A program made the position numbers and the translations under genes. From contig JAWQUS010000023.1 in assembly GCA_036365455.1 (NCBI GenBank), forward strand, positions 1,488,001-1,552,000: DNA of 64,000 nucleotides. Reading direction: 5' to 3'. The notes beneath the pieces are model-generated. The model was not told the DNA's origin. It searched no databases and saw only the letters and a program-made list of their open reading frames with translations. Positions 35,298 through 43,600 of the stretch are shown here, in pieces. Each line of letters begins with the position of its first letter. Position 1 is the first letter of the stretch. This DNA comes from Macrosoma leucophasiata (lineage: Eukaryota > Arthropoda > Insecta > Lepidoptera > Hedylidae).

Positions 35298-38200
35298 AAC
35301 CGGCGAATCGTGGGCTGTCGTGGGTGCATGTAAGTATGCTTGAATGTATGCATTTACCTCTACCTACCCCTTTCGGTAATTACATGTATAATCGAAAGAA
35401 TTTAATTATTTTTTTGGTTAAATGCATTTCAATGCAATCAAGCATGAACGTGTTACAAATATATAAATTAATTTTAAACATGGAAGCTTTTTGAGTGACA
35501 AATTTAATTGGAAAATGTAACACCTTTTCTTCTATTAACTTCGCAATATTATTATAATTTCAACATAAAACTTTTTTTTTCTGTTACAGGCACGTGGCAT
35601 CCGACATGCAACTATTCATCCTTGGTGTGATCGCCTACTTTGCAACCAGACACGGAGGCAGGAAGCTGGTCTTCGGTCTTCTTATTCTACTGGGTATGCT
35701 CTTCCCCGCACTGCATGTATGGTTTGAAGATATGGATGGAATTACTTTAATGAAACCAGAGTAAGTTCACTTGTTTATTGAGTCGAGTACACAGAATTAT
35801 AACGCGTATAATTACTGCATATGAAATCACATACTTCTTATTACTAAGTAGTTATTTCTAGACAGCACGGGGTTCAATAGGGTATTTGACTAATATATTT
35901 TTGCAAGTTATGAAATGATCTCAAACGACTCATACAAATATTGTCTGCTCGTGACGTCACACGGTTGTGTTGTACCTACCTACGAAATCAATGACGAATT
36001 CAAGAAATCTAAAAATATCTTCGGTAATATTGCGTTTTTGTAAATAGTATGCTTTGTAAAAGTTGTTGAGATTCGTACAAATTATCTCATAATGTTATTT
36101 TTTTTAAACTGAAACCATTTTTTTAATACCTTTTCTACAATAATGCACCGTTTTTTATGTTCATACCTTTCATTTCTATGTTACTTTCCGAATACGTATT
36201 TTTTTTAAAATTACACATTGTTATCTTATTTGAACATCAGATCTTTGTGACGCTTGCGCGGGAATGTGGGACCAACACGTGGAAGCCCTTTCGAAAGTTT
36301 TGATCTAATTTGTAATGGGTTGTATTAAGCGGAATCTCCTCTCTGACTGCATCACTAGTTACTACATGGGACTATTGTAAGGAGAATTGACTTGCCAAAC
36401 TTTGGGCTACGTGGGTCAAATGGGGAACTAGCTGGCTGGGCCTATGAGTGAGATTCGACACCTGCCCATATTCAACTTCTCACATTATTGAATCCTACGT
36501 TAGCTAGGGCCTTACTTCCCCCCCGAGGGTTTTCACCTTGTCGTGGCGGGGGGCTCAATACCCGGTGGTTGTACACCGGCAAAGCCAAGAAGAACCCAGA
36601 GAGGGGGCGGCGTTTGGCGTGGCTCTGCCCGCCACTCGCTGCTGTGGAGAGGAGACGGCTGGGGAGGAGGTGTACGGGTATTTCGTTGGCCCTGCACTCT
36701 ATCCCCAGCCGCCTAACGGAGGTCCCGCCGTCGGATAGGGACGTGGTGGGGCCGCGGGGGGGCGGACGACGGAACCAGAATTTCTTTAATGCTCCCCCAG
36801 GGCCGAACTGTGTGCCCCTGGACCCCTCCACCCGGGCGTCTTGGGACGCCTGGTGTTGTGAGTGGACGGGGCAGGGACCTTCCGAATGGAGAGGTCCCGG
36901 TCCTGGCTGGCGTGCAGGTTTTCCGCACGCCACTAGTAGTGGTTGGAGCCGAAAGGCTCCGAGGAGAACTCGACATCGAATAGCCGCCGGTGGGGTCGCG
37001 GATGTGTGCGATAGCGTTCCCGTGACCCCGCCACTGATGGTGGACGAGTCGGAAGGGGTTTTTAGTGGGTAGACGGATGTCCTTTCCCGGATTCCCACAT
37101 AACCCACCCCTCTCCCCAAGGGTGGGTATGCGTTACGCATTTTCCCATGGTAAAAAAAGGTAGGGCCTTACTTACACCAACAGCGGTTGCTGATGTGTTT
37201 CAGATTCTACCGAACTCTCGAAGACGATACCTTCCGCTACGTCCGTTGCCGAGGCCACAACCACATCGTTGGCTTCGCCATCGGCATGAGCACTGCCATC
37301 GTCGCTTACAACTTGCAGAAGAAACAAATTGACTACTCTAACAATAAGGTAATACACCAGCAACAAGTGTTAAAGACCAATTCCTTCTCAGGCAATCATT
37401 ATACCCAGAGTAAAATGGTGTTTTTCTCTTATTTTTTTTTGTGTAATAATGGTGGTAAACAAGCATGCTATTCACATTGATGTCAAGTGGTGACTGCAGC
37501 CTAAACACATTTACATAAAGACCACAGGTCAAAATACAGATGCGTTGCCACCCTTTGGACCTTAGTCGTTACTACTCTGGACTCTGGTCATATTACGGGG
37601 TCTTACATTACCGGAACACGTGATGATTATGTAGGTCCTATCACATGACAAAAGTTTGTAGTGAGGTACTTGGCTTTAAGATACACTAATGTTCTATGAT
37701 TATGCCGATCAAATATTTTACAAATAATCATTTGATCCATCCCATTTCTTACCCACAATTCACAGATCCTGAAGATCCTCTCCTGGTGCTGTATACCAGC
37801 TATAATTGGCGTGCTTGCCTCGGGGACAATTTTCTTAAAAGACGATCACCGGGCATCTGTAGCTACGAGAATGCTGTACGCTCTCACGCAGAGAGCGTCG
37901 GTCGGCATCATCGCTGCTTTTGGAATACTCACCATGATCTGCAAGTGTAACCGTAAGGGCATTTCCTGTATACTCGTAATAATAGCAACCCTTCAAACGT
38001 CCCACTGCTGTCCCAGCACTTGCTGCTCAAAGCTCCAGGCCTACCAAAGTGCCTAGGACTTTGGGAGGCCTGCAGCTTTCTCCATTTCGCTGCTCCAATG
38101 CGGGTTGGTGGAGAATTTCGTGTATATATCAACTACACTAGATGAACAACATAAAGCCCATGCATTCATACAGAACTAGCTGAAAATTTACAGGCTCGAC

Positions 38201-39044
38201 AAAATTATTTATTTTTCCCATCGCCCTCTAGTGGCGGAGAAATCTTCCGCTAGTGTAGTCAGTCAACCAAATAATGGTTTGACACCATGCCAATACGGCG
38301 GTCGGTAGTAAAAATGGGCCACGAACGCCAATCCACCTCACGCCGTGGGCGACTTATGATTAATTTATATTTCACTTTTTTTCGCAGATATGGCCCAAAC
38401 ACTATTTCCTTGGCATGGTTGGATGGTAGCGAGTCGTCTGACGTACATCGTCAATTTGATACATCCTGTGTTCCTGCACTGGCTTATGGGAGTTAGAACC
38501 GAGCCTCAATATGTTTCCTTCTTATATCTGGTGAGTATCGACCAGTATCGACAAGTATCGACCCAGTATCGACCCATAGGGATATCACGAACATCCTCCT
38601 TATAACACTACTATCACACCTTGCCAACCTGTTTGAGCGAATCCTGCTGCTGAGGCTGAAACCACATCTCCCGTACAGGAAGGAGCAATTCGCGGAACGT
38701 TGTTTGTTCGTAACGGTGGAGGAAGCTCCCTCCACCGTTACGTAAAACCGATTTGGCTAAACGCCCGATCCGTGTAGGAGTAGCACAGGGCAGCTGTCTG
38801 TCGCCGTCGCTGTATGCGGTGTACACAGACGACATCCCGACCACACCACATGTCATGCTGGCCCTGTTTGTCGACGATAGCGCAGTCGTTGTAATTATAT
38901 TTTCCATTCTTTCAGGCGAAGGTTCTAGTGGGGGTGGCGATTGCATCATACACGTTGGCTATACCATTGTACATCATGGTGGAGGCGCCCACGTACAAAC
39001 TGATACATATGGGTACGCGTAAGCAGCATAAGAAGACTGAATGA
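22247..39044 (+). CDS. NRF-domain acyltransferase-3 membrane protein, gene 2 (complete)
   Basis: Twelve exons: 22247-22316, 27413-27549, 27759-28107, 28719-28824, 32310-32397, 33195-33361, 34345-34533, 35590-35760, 37204-37348, 37766-37952, 38388-38530 and 38916-39044. Together they make 1881 nt, giving 626 residues and TGA. The start is chosen because MIFRLFLFGVVLK reads as a signal peptide and the preceding TTGGCA is conserved in genes 3 and 4. Residues 24-145 are the NRF domain with six Cys, expected to be extracytoplasmic. A membrane helix follows near 150-170. Lys221-x10-His232 stands at the family's Arg-x10-His site. FFVISGF is at 270-276, and the C-terminal helix ends in VEAP at 606-609. 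Family knowledge: acyltransferase-3 proteins move acyl groups onto membrane or lumenal substrates. The actual substrate here is not visible. Large introns (4, 8) carry insertions absent from gene 3. Confidence 0.93.
22679..22763. repeat. (GT)n microsatellite, gene 2 intron 1
   Basis: A GTGTGC-type start leads into about 31 uninterrupted GT units. Confidence 0.95.
23522..23835. mobile_element. ATAGAGCAAC MITE, copy 3 (full length, gene 2 intron 1)
   Basis: About 314 bp with inverted ends of roughly 50 bp rich in GGCCGCGGCGGACCG. RTGAACCC flanks it on both sides (23514-23521 and 23836-23843), an 8-bp duplication as made by hAT or P-type transposases. No coding capacity. Confidence 0.8.
24009..24456 (-). 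mobile_element. Mariner-like transposase C-terminal fragment, different subfamily
   Basis: On the minus strand it encodes LREEIKEKRPGMLRKKVLFH followed by QDNARVHTS and YSPDLAPSDYHLF, the second and third catalytic Asp of a DD34D enzyme. It reads on to a 3' terminus beginning GAGGGTGGATCCAAAAGTTC (rightmost in transcript, near 24009). The 5' half is missing. It shares little sequence with mariners A and B. Confidence 0.8.
24795..25172 (-). mobile_element. RTE-like non-LTR ORF2 C-terminal fragment, copy 2
   Basis: It encodes VRNEDVRKRLCVNDSIGVKT, GVLRWFGDI and CRGPGRLTYHDQIDRVLSDG up to YPVRDLA. The 3' end (24795) is TGTATGTATCTTCACGCC. It lies in gene 2 intron 1 and is 5'-truncated. Confidence 0.8.
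25800..26050 (+). mobile_element. Non-LTR retrotransposon C-terminus, copy 1
   Basis: The frame reads MGSWGPIAKSFLKAISPRLC and SFLSQRISIALQRGNVASML, then GTLNGG and a stop at 26026. This RISIAIQRGNAASxLGTL ending is common at the end of insect non-LTR ORF2. A second copy is at 63165-63370. Confidence 0.65.
26574..26965. repeat. Lepidoptera-type AGGGTTCCGTA...TACGGAACCCT repeat
   Basis: GGGTTCCGTATCTAAAAGG at the left and TTACGGAACCCTTCGTGCAC...CACTTGGTCGGTTTTT at the right, with CTGTCTGTC stretches between. Related pieces occur at 2150-2290, 23120-23315 and 28588-28612. The class is uncertain. Confidence 0.5.
29011..29248. mobile_element. ATAGAGCAAC MITE, copy 4, nested in another TIR element
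   Basis: The termini ATAGAGCAACGCGGCCCACC and GCTCTATGGG are flanked by TTAGTTC and CTAGTTC, a short imperfect duplication. The flanking sequence is the left terminus of the larger inverted-repeat element at 29244-30056, so this copy landed inside it. Confidence 0.7.
29244..30056. mobile_element. TIR element with ~95-bp inverted ends in gene 2 intron 4, containing nested insertions
   Basis: The left end 29244-29340 (GGGCTAGTTCATTAGACCTC) and the right end 29957-30056 (ending TAATGAACTAACCC) are imperfect reverse complements, including AATAGGCACCCGGCCAGT. An RTE fragment (29458-29760) sits in the middle and a MITE in the left terminus. The aligned intron 4 of gene 3 (near 42670) has none of this. 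Confidence 0.65.
29458..29766 (+). mobile_element. RTE-like non-LTR ORF2 C-terminal fragment, copy 3
   Basis: It encodes MKKGMLRWFGHIERMSNEQM to YPVRDPA and ends in GTGAAGATACATACATACAT, the family's ATAC-repeat tail. It is nested in the TIR element at 29244-30056. Confidence 0.8.
30060..31370. other. AT-rich part of gene 2 intron 4
   Basis: From 30060 to 30220 it aligns with gene 3 (42660-42810). The rest is AT-rich, with an inverted pair CCATAGATTTA/TAAATCTATGG at 30522-30562 and no coding signal. Confidence 0.5.
31377..31660 (+). repeat. Poly(A)-tailed ~290-bp repeat, copy
   Basis: Complete, from CTGGTGGTAGAGCTCCAGTG to ATAACATAAAAAATATATA. In gene 2 intron 5. Confidence 0.75.
31697..32275. 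mobile_element. Foldback element in gene 2 intron 5
   Basis: The left half (from TAGTAGGGGTAGCCCAGGA) and the right half (ending GGGCTCCCCTACTATA) are diverged reverse complements over most of their length, with a short centre near 31985. Both sides carry AATTTTGG and the CCCTCT motif in mirrored order. A right-hand relative lies in gene 3 at 43550-43945. Confidence 0.55.
32893..32993 (-). repeat. SINE A 3' fragment
   Basis: CGTAACTTCACGCCTGTAATCCCC to ACGATTCGCCGG. Another remnant is at 48473-48530 in gene 3 intron 7, aligned with the gene 2 copy at 35337-35390. Confidence 0.6.
33380..33712. repeat. Two poly(A)-tailed repeats, one nested in the other
   Basis: A plus-strand 3' part (33398-33517, with A-tail) splits an older minus-strand copy whose halves are 33380-33397 and 33518-33712. 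Gene 3 at 47040-47265 keeps the older copy unsplit. It lies 20 bp after the exon 6 donor. Confidence 0.65.
33715..34172 (+). mobile_element. Non-LTR retrotransposon C-terminal fragment in gene 2 intron 6
   Basis: The frame reads YCSHLWAGAPKYHLGPLDSL, RTTRRREKFLPHRLD and RTCKLWNELPSEVFPRCYD, the typical C-terminus of an insect non-LTR ORF2. It ends near 34172, followed by a 3' UTR with CCCGTTTGCTTGTCTGTC. A deleted version of the same insertion is in gene 3 intron 6. Confidence 0.8.
34795..35392 (+). repeat. tRNA-derived SINE A split by a poly(A)-tailed repeat
   Basis: The left half 34795-34980 (B-box variant GGTTCTATTCC) stops in GGCCAAAACGTAGG. The right half 35297-35392 resumes with AACCGGCGAATCGTGGG. 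Joined across the insert they match 1461-1776. Confidence 0.75.
34985..35294 (+). repeat. Poly(A)-tailed ~290-bp repeat, complete with 32-A tail, inside SINE A
   Basis: From ACTGGTGGTAGAGCTCCAGT to a 32-nt A-run at 35263-35294. It interrupts SINE A. The long intact tail suggests recent insertion. Confidence 0.85.
36518..36597 (+). ncRNA. Candidate HDV-like self-cleaving ribozyme at the 5' end of the GC-rich retroelement
   Basis: Hand folding gives P1 36519-36525/36547-36553 (7 bp), P2 36527-36533/36591-36597 (7 bp, one G-U), P3 36534-36536/36543-36545 (3 bp) with a 6-nt loop, and P4 36562-36567/36574-36579 (6 bp). P1 and P2 cross, as in the HDV double pseudoknot, and CCAAGA just before the P2 3' strand offers a candidate catalytic C. 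The element begins within 1 nt of P1, where such ribozymes cut. HDV-like ribozymes are known at the 5' ends of R2 and other insect non-LTR elements. No activity is shown. Confidence 0.5.
36518..37160 (+). mobile_element. 643-bp GC-rich retroelement insertion with 13-bp target duplication, gene 2 intron 8
   Basis: TAGGGCCTTACTT occurs on both sides (36505-36517 and 37161-37173). The aligned intron of gene 3 (49318-49330) has it once, an empty site. The insert starts with a C-run and ends GGTAAAAAAAGG, so it was copied from RNA with an A-rich 3' end. It is much richer in GC than its surroundings. Long open frames on both strands (194 and 222 codons) show no reverse-transcriptase motif and are expected from the base composition. 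It is best read as a non-autonomous or internally deleted non-LTR element with a complete 5' end. Confidence 0.8.
37428..37620 (-). repeat. Poly(A)-tailed repeat, diverged copy
   Basis: GGTAAACAAGCATGCTATTC to ACATTACCGGAACACG, head missing. In gene 2 intron 9. Confidence 0.55.
37973..38112 (-). repeat. SINE D fragment, gene 2 intron 10
   Basis: AATAATAGCAACCCTTCAAA to CTCCAATGCGGGTTGGTGGA, with the middle partly replaced. It is shared with gene 3 (51255-51362), so it predates the duplication. Confidence 0.6.
38590..38890 (+). mobile_element. Jockey-like RT fragment in gene 2 intron 11 (internally deleted)
   Basis: It carries LPYRKEQF followed by a jump to the RVGVAQGSCLSPSLYAVYTD segment, the conserved GxPQG-type box and the start of the catalytic box (LALFVDDSA). 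About 100 codons present in gene 3 are missing. Gene 3 intron 11 has the same insertion. Confidence 0.75.
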
Positions 39045-40219
39045 TCTTTGCGGAAATGTTGATATTTTTAATAATAACAATGTTGAGTTTTTTTATTTCT
39101 CTGAAAGACTGTACAATTAACGGTTACACCAAGAGAGGTTCTACTGATATTACATAACCAGAGGACTGGATTGTACATTATATTGTTGGAATATACTTAA
39201 CTTTATTCTTTAATATAGTTTTATTGGTAGTTATAACTAAATTAGATATAATGTCGGCTGTAGCGCTGTAGCCAGCGGATCCAAAAAAAACGAAATCAAA
39301 TTATAATGTGTTTATTTAAAGTTAAACTTATTAATTAGGATCGTGGGACAATCGCCCGATGTCAGAAACGAAAGTTAAGTTTAATGACTTACTGCTACAG
39401 GTTTGTACAATTAACAATGATTAGTTTATTACAATTAAGAATGGGTATTGTTCATATGGAACGATCGCATTCCCGGTAACCGCGCTCGGTGGCCGTGCGA
39501 TGTTGCAACGATCTGGTGTTGACGGCGTGAGTCATGCACCCTCCGGGTGACTCGATACATTACATACTCACAGCTTACAGTAGATATAAACCTGTGTCGT
39601 GGGTGCCGTAGTAACATACAATACATACACAAACACCCAGACCAGAAACAAAAATCTGTAGGCCATACAAATATTTTGTCCGGTTCCCTCACAAAGCAAA
39701 AACGGCGGCCTATCAATCAGGACCATCAAGCCTAGAACCACCGATGATAAGTTATATTGCCCCATAATAAGCATCACGGAGACAAAACAACCTAAGCTTC
39801 TTACTTTATTTACTTGCTAGCAGCCCGCGCCGGCTTTGCACGGGTTCTATGTTACCTTAATTACTACTATAATAATAAAATATAGCTAATAGCACTCCTG
39901 AAAGAGTAGCTTTCTGATTGTGAAAGAATTTTCAAGATTGATTCAGTATTTCCGAAGATTACCTACAAGATCCTCTACAAACAAATAAACAATCAAAACA
40001 AACTTTACCTCTTTATAATATTAGTATACTCGTCGATAACTGCAAACTTGTTTGCTACCATTGTAATATTCAAACGGGACACAAAAGCGAACTGTGTATA
40101 ATCCGATTACAGAGAGAAATACAGATTAAGTGAAGCCAACGCATCATATTTTTTAATCATGTTGATATCCACTAGAGTCCTATCACCAGCTATACCTACT
40201 GATCCAAACGAGATAACTT

Positions 40220-40462
40220 TTTTTTTATTGTATAGAAGTGGGGAACAAGCATACAGTTTACATTGATGTTAAGTAATACTGTAGCGTATAAACATAATAT
40301 TATACATGAGACTGGAGGTTTCAATGTAGATGCGTTGCCACTCCTTAGACCTCAGGGTCTAAGGTATTATGCCTCTGTGCCGGAAATTACAGAGCCGTAC
40401 ATTACCACCTGACCGGAACAGGGTAGTGCTAAACACTACCATTTAGCGGCAAGTAAATCTAA
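40220..40462 (-). repeat. Poly(A)-tailed repeat, copy upstream of gene 3
   Basis: A T-run, then GAACAAGCATACAGTTTACA to TAGCGGCAAGTAAATCTAAT, directly before the conserved leader of gene 3. The head is lost. Confidence 0.65.
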
Positions 40463-40469
40463 TGTTATA

Positions 40470-40637
40470 TAAACCGGAATCGATAATTAATATAAACGAG
40501 ACATAGATTATTTTTTTTTGACGGACTTGTAGACTGCTTGTCTAGCAATCGGCGAGCGCACAAGGCGCTTCCAAAACATAGTGAGCAACGGACGCGGTGT
40601 TTTCAATTAATTTGTTTCCTTTTTTCAAAATTTGGCA
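40470..40637 (+). promoter_or_regulatory. Conserved leader and putative core promoter of gene 3
   Basis: It carries the CGGAATCGATAATTA block, then ACATAG (40501-40506), a 75-bp block, ACATAG again (40576-40581) and TGAGCAACGGACGCGGTG. It then runs almost identically to gene 4 up to the ATG. The paired ACATAG could be a 6-bp target duplication around the block. Confidence 0.4.
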
Positions 40638-43600
40638 ATGTTTTTCAAATTGTTCCTTATTGGTCTTGTTTTGGAAACTTCAAATGCAGTCATATATCAA
40701 CTCAATGGTGAGTTTATTTCAAATTTTTACGACGTTAAATCTAAAATACAGGTTTAATTTAAATTAGCTCATCGCCTTTTATCTTGTTTGACATGTATAT
40801 AAATTCTATTCACTTTAATTTATTTTGTTTGTTTTTGACGTGTCATAAGAGGTGCCTGTCACCCTAAATTAATAAATGAGTTTCTGATTCTGCCTCTTGT
40901 TGATAGACTCTCTACATCAATCCTAAAAATATTTGATCTACGACTTTTTATAATTAATAGTTTTTAAAATTTAAGTTTTCCGATACATTTTTTTTTCTGC
41001 CTCTGAACTGGCATTTACTCTGAGCGTATCTATATACCGCGCGCCTTGCCTAGGCAAAATATCGTCATGTGCAATAATAGCATATATTTAAAATCTCCGA
41101 TAGTGGTACGAAGTTTGCCGGGTCAGCTAGTAAATATTTATTACATCAACCCATTTCAGACACTGAATATGCACGGATGCCTCCACTATATGCCATGGAT
41201 CCTTATCAGCCTTGTATGGAGAAAGGTGGTGTGTACTGTGACGCTAACTTGCGTTTGTATTCTGACGAATCTAATGAGCTCTACACAATGATGAAGGTAA
41301 TTTTGTTAACGATATCGAGGTAATAAATACTTATAATTGATCAGTTATAACTATAGTTCATGTCCTCACATGAGGTGACGACTATAGTTATACCTACATT
41401 ACATTCATCTTTATTTAAATAACGACTACATAAATAACTAATCTCTGAGGCAGCAGATGGTCCAAGAATAATAAGAAATTAATTGTCATATTCTTCTAAC
41501 GACCTGATAGGAAATTCTCGGTTCGAAGATCTACCCACTAATAATAATTAAACATAATAGCGATACACACTTCACGTTCAATTTTATCGTTTCAGGAATA
41601 TTCAAAACATACTGTTAAACACTATAACTATTTCAATATAGACAGAGCTGTATGTCTTACAACGTCGTGTAAAGAATATTTACATCAACATAAACAATTA
41701 GATAATAAAGGTCTAAGTGACACTCTTGAGGTATGCCTTAATGATTCTATGTGGAAACAGTACAATTTAATGGCAAAAGTTAATAAATTATTTAACTGTG
41801 ATAAATCTAGGCCTAGAATAGAAAAAGATGCATTGGACTGGTTCATGGCAGGTATCTTGGGAAGTATTGTAATCGTTAACATTCTCGGAAGCTTTTACGA
41901 CATCCTTCACGACAAAATCAAAAAGAAAACTGCTGTTAAGTTTGGTGAGTTCCTTCCTATAAGATCATACTAGCTACTCACTTCAGGCATTTTATATGTC
42001 ATGACTAAAATATTTTATTAGGCATTATTTTTAAAATTATAAAATAGATTGGTAATATAAAAAAAATATAAAAATAACAAAAAATAATAGTAATGGCTTT
42101 TAGTGAAATTACAAAGTGTAACCCTATTTTGAGCACTTTTCTCGATATGGTTTGGGTACTGATAATGACAAATAATTGTGATAATACAGAATCGAATCGA
42201 GGTTGTTATTAATTCCGTCGCCTTGCTCTTGAATTTCGATGTTCCTTGTTCATCTGAATACTTAATTCTGCATTTTATCTACCAAACAACATGTAATGAC
42301 ATCAAAAATACCGGCCAAGTCGAACTTGTTATTACCTTCTTAACCAAAATATATGATTAAATGAAATAAAGAAAAAACAATATGTTTCAGATCAGTATTT
42401 GATATGCTTTTCAATAATCCAAAACACGAAGCATCTGTTCTCAAAAAAAATGTCAGATCCGAGATTTCGCTGTATTCAAGGATTTCACGGAGTAAGGTAA
42501 GACAATGTTTTTACAGTAGATAATAATCATGAAAATTTATTACTGACTGGTCTCCTCTTGCGCTTTTTTAACTAAATAGAGACGGAGAACATATGCATAC
42601 TATGTAACTCTTCTTTCACACGGGCATTCGGTTTCTGACGATCACGTTTTTTGCTGTACCATCGAAAAGGTCTCGTTACACCGACTCAACGCCAATCCAA
42701 TAGGTATCCTTCCAACTAGAACCACCGATTCGGTATCTTATTCTGTCTTTGGTGCCACGACGTGATGCCATCAGCAATTGCTTAATTGGCTTATATGATA
42801 ATCCGGAAATACATGTATATTTTTTTGAAGTTATGCATTTTTTGGCGCGATTGGAAAAAATGATGAAGTTAATTCTTAAATGCGCGCGCACACCGCGTGT
42901 AAAAGCAACAGCACACCGAGGACACTCCCGACAAAATTGCAAACAAACGCTTAATTTGGTCTCTATTTCACAGACATCAATCAGTGACGTGTATTAACAC
43001 GTGCACCAGTGTGCGTAGCACGTAGAAAATACCAATCGTCGCCCATAAGAGGGGAAGGGGTTTCGTTATGCGGGGAAATCGGGCGGGACGTCGAAGTGTC
43101 CATTCTATACGTAGTGTTATTACATATTCTCTGGCAACAGTCTGAAGTTAGTTGCTAAATATTTTTGTCGCATTGTTTTATTTCTGGTATATTTGATTGT
43201 TACGCTAAAGAAGTTAATCTTCTTGTGTATGTAACAAAAGTAAACATACTGTTCTAAGTAATGAAAGTGGCAAACAAGCTTTTTTTATGTTATGGAAGTG
43301 GCAAACAAGCATGCAGTTCACATTGATGTTAAATGATGACTGCAGCCTATAGACACTCACAAAAAGACCAAGGTCTTTTTGTTTGTTGTCTAACGAAATG
43401 CAGATGCGTTACCACTCCTGAGGCCTAAGGTGATTTACCTCTGTGCCGGAAATTACAGGGCCGTATATTACATTGCATTGCAGAGCATTGCCACCCCTGC
43501 CACCAAAGTTGTTGTCCCTGTGATAGAGATTGCCATTTGAAAAAATCTAAAGGTCGCTATGATCTTATTCATCTTCCCAATCGTCTGAGGTTTGAATAGG

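Noticed and set aside
36472..37140. Long open frames on both strands (222 and 194 codons) in the GC-rich block
   Set aside because: GC-rich sequence has few stop codons by chance. No domain motif is visible, and the block is a retroelement insertion flanked by a target duplication.
37147..37366. Frames on both strands over exon 9 of gene 2 (also 49336-49620 in gene 3)
   Set aside because: Only the plus frame from 37204 to 37348 is coding, as exon 9. The others are shadows or run past the splice donor.
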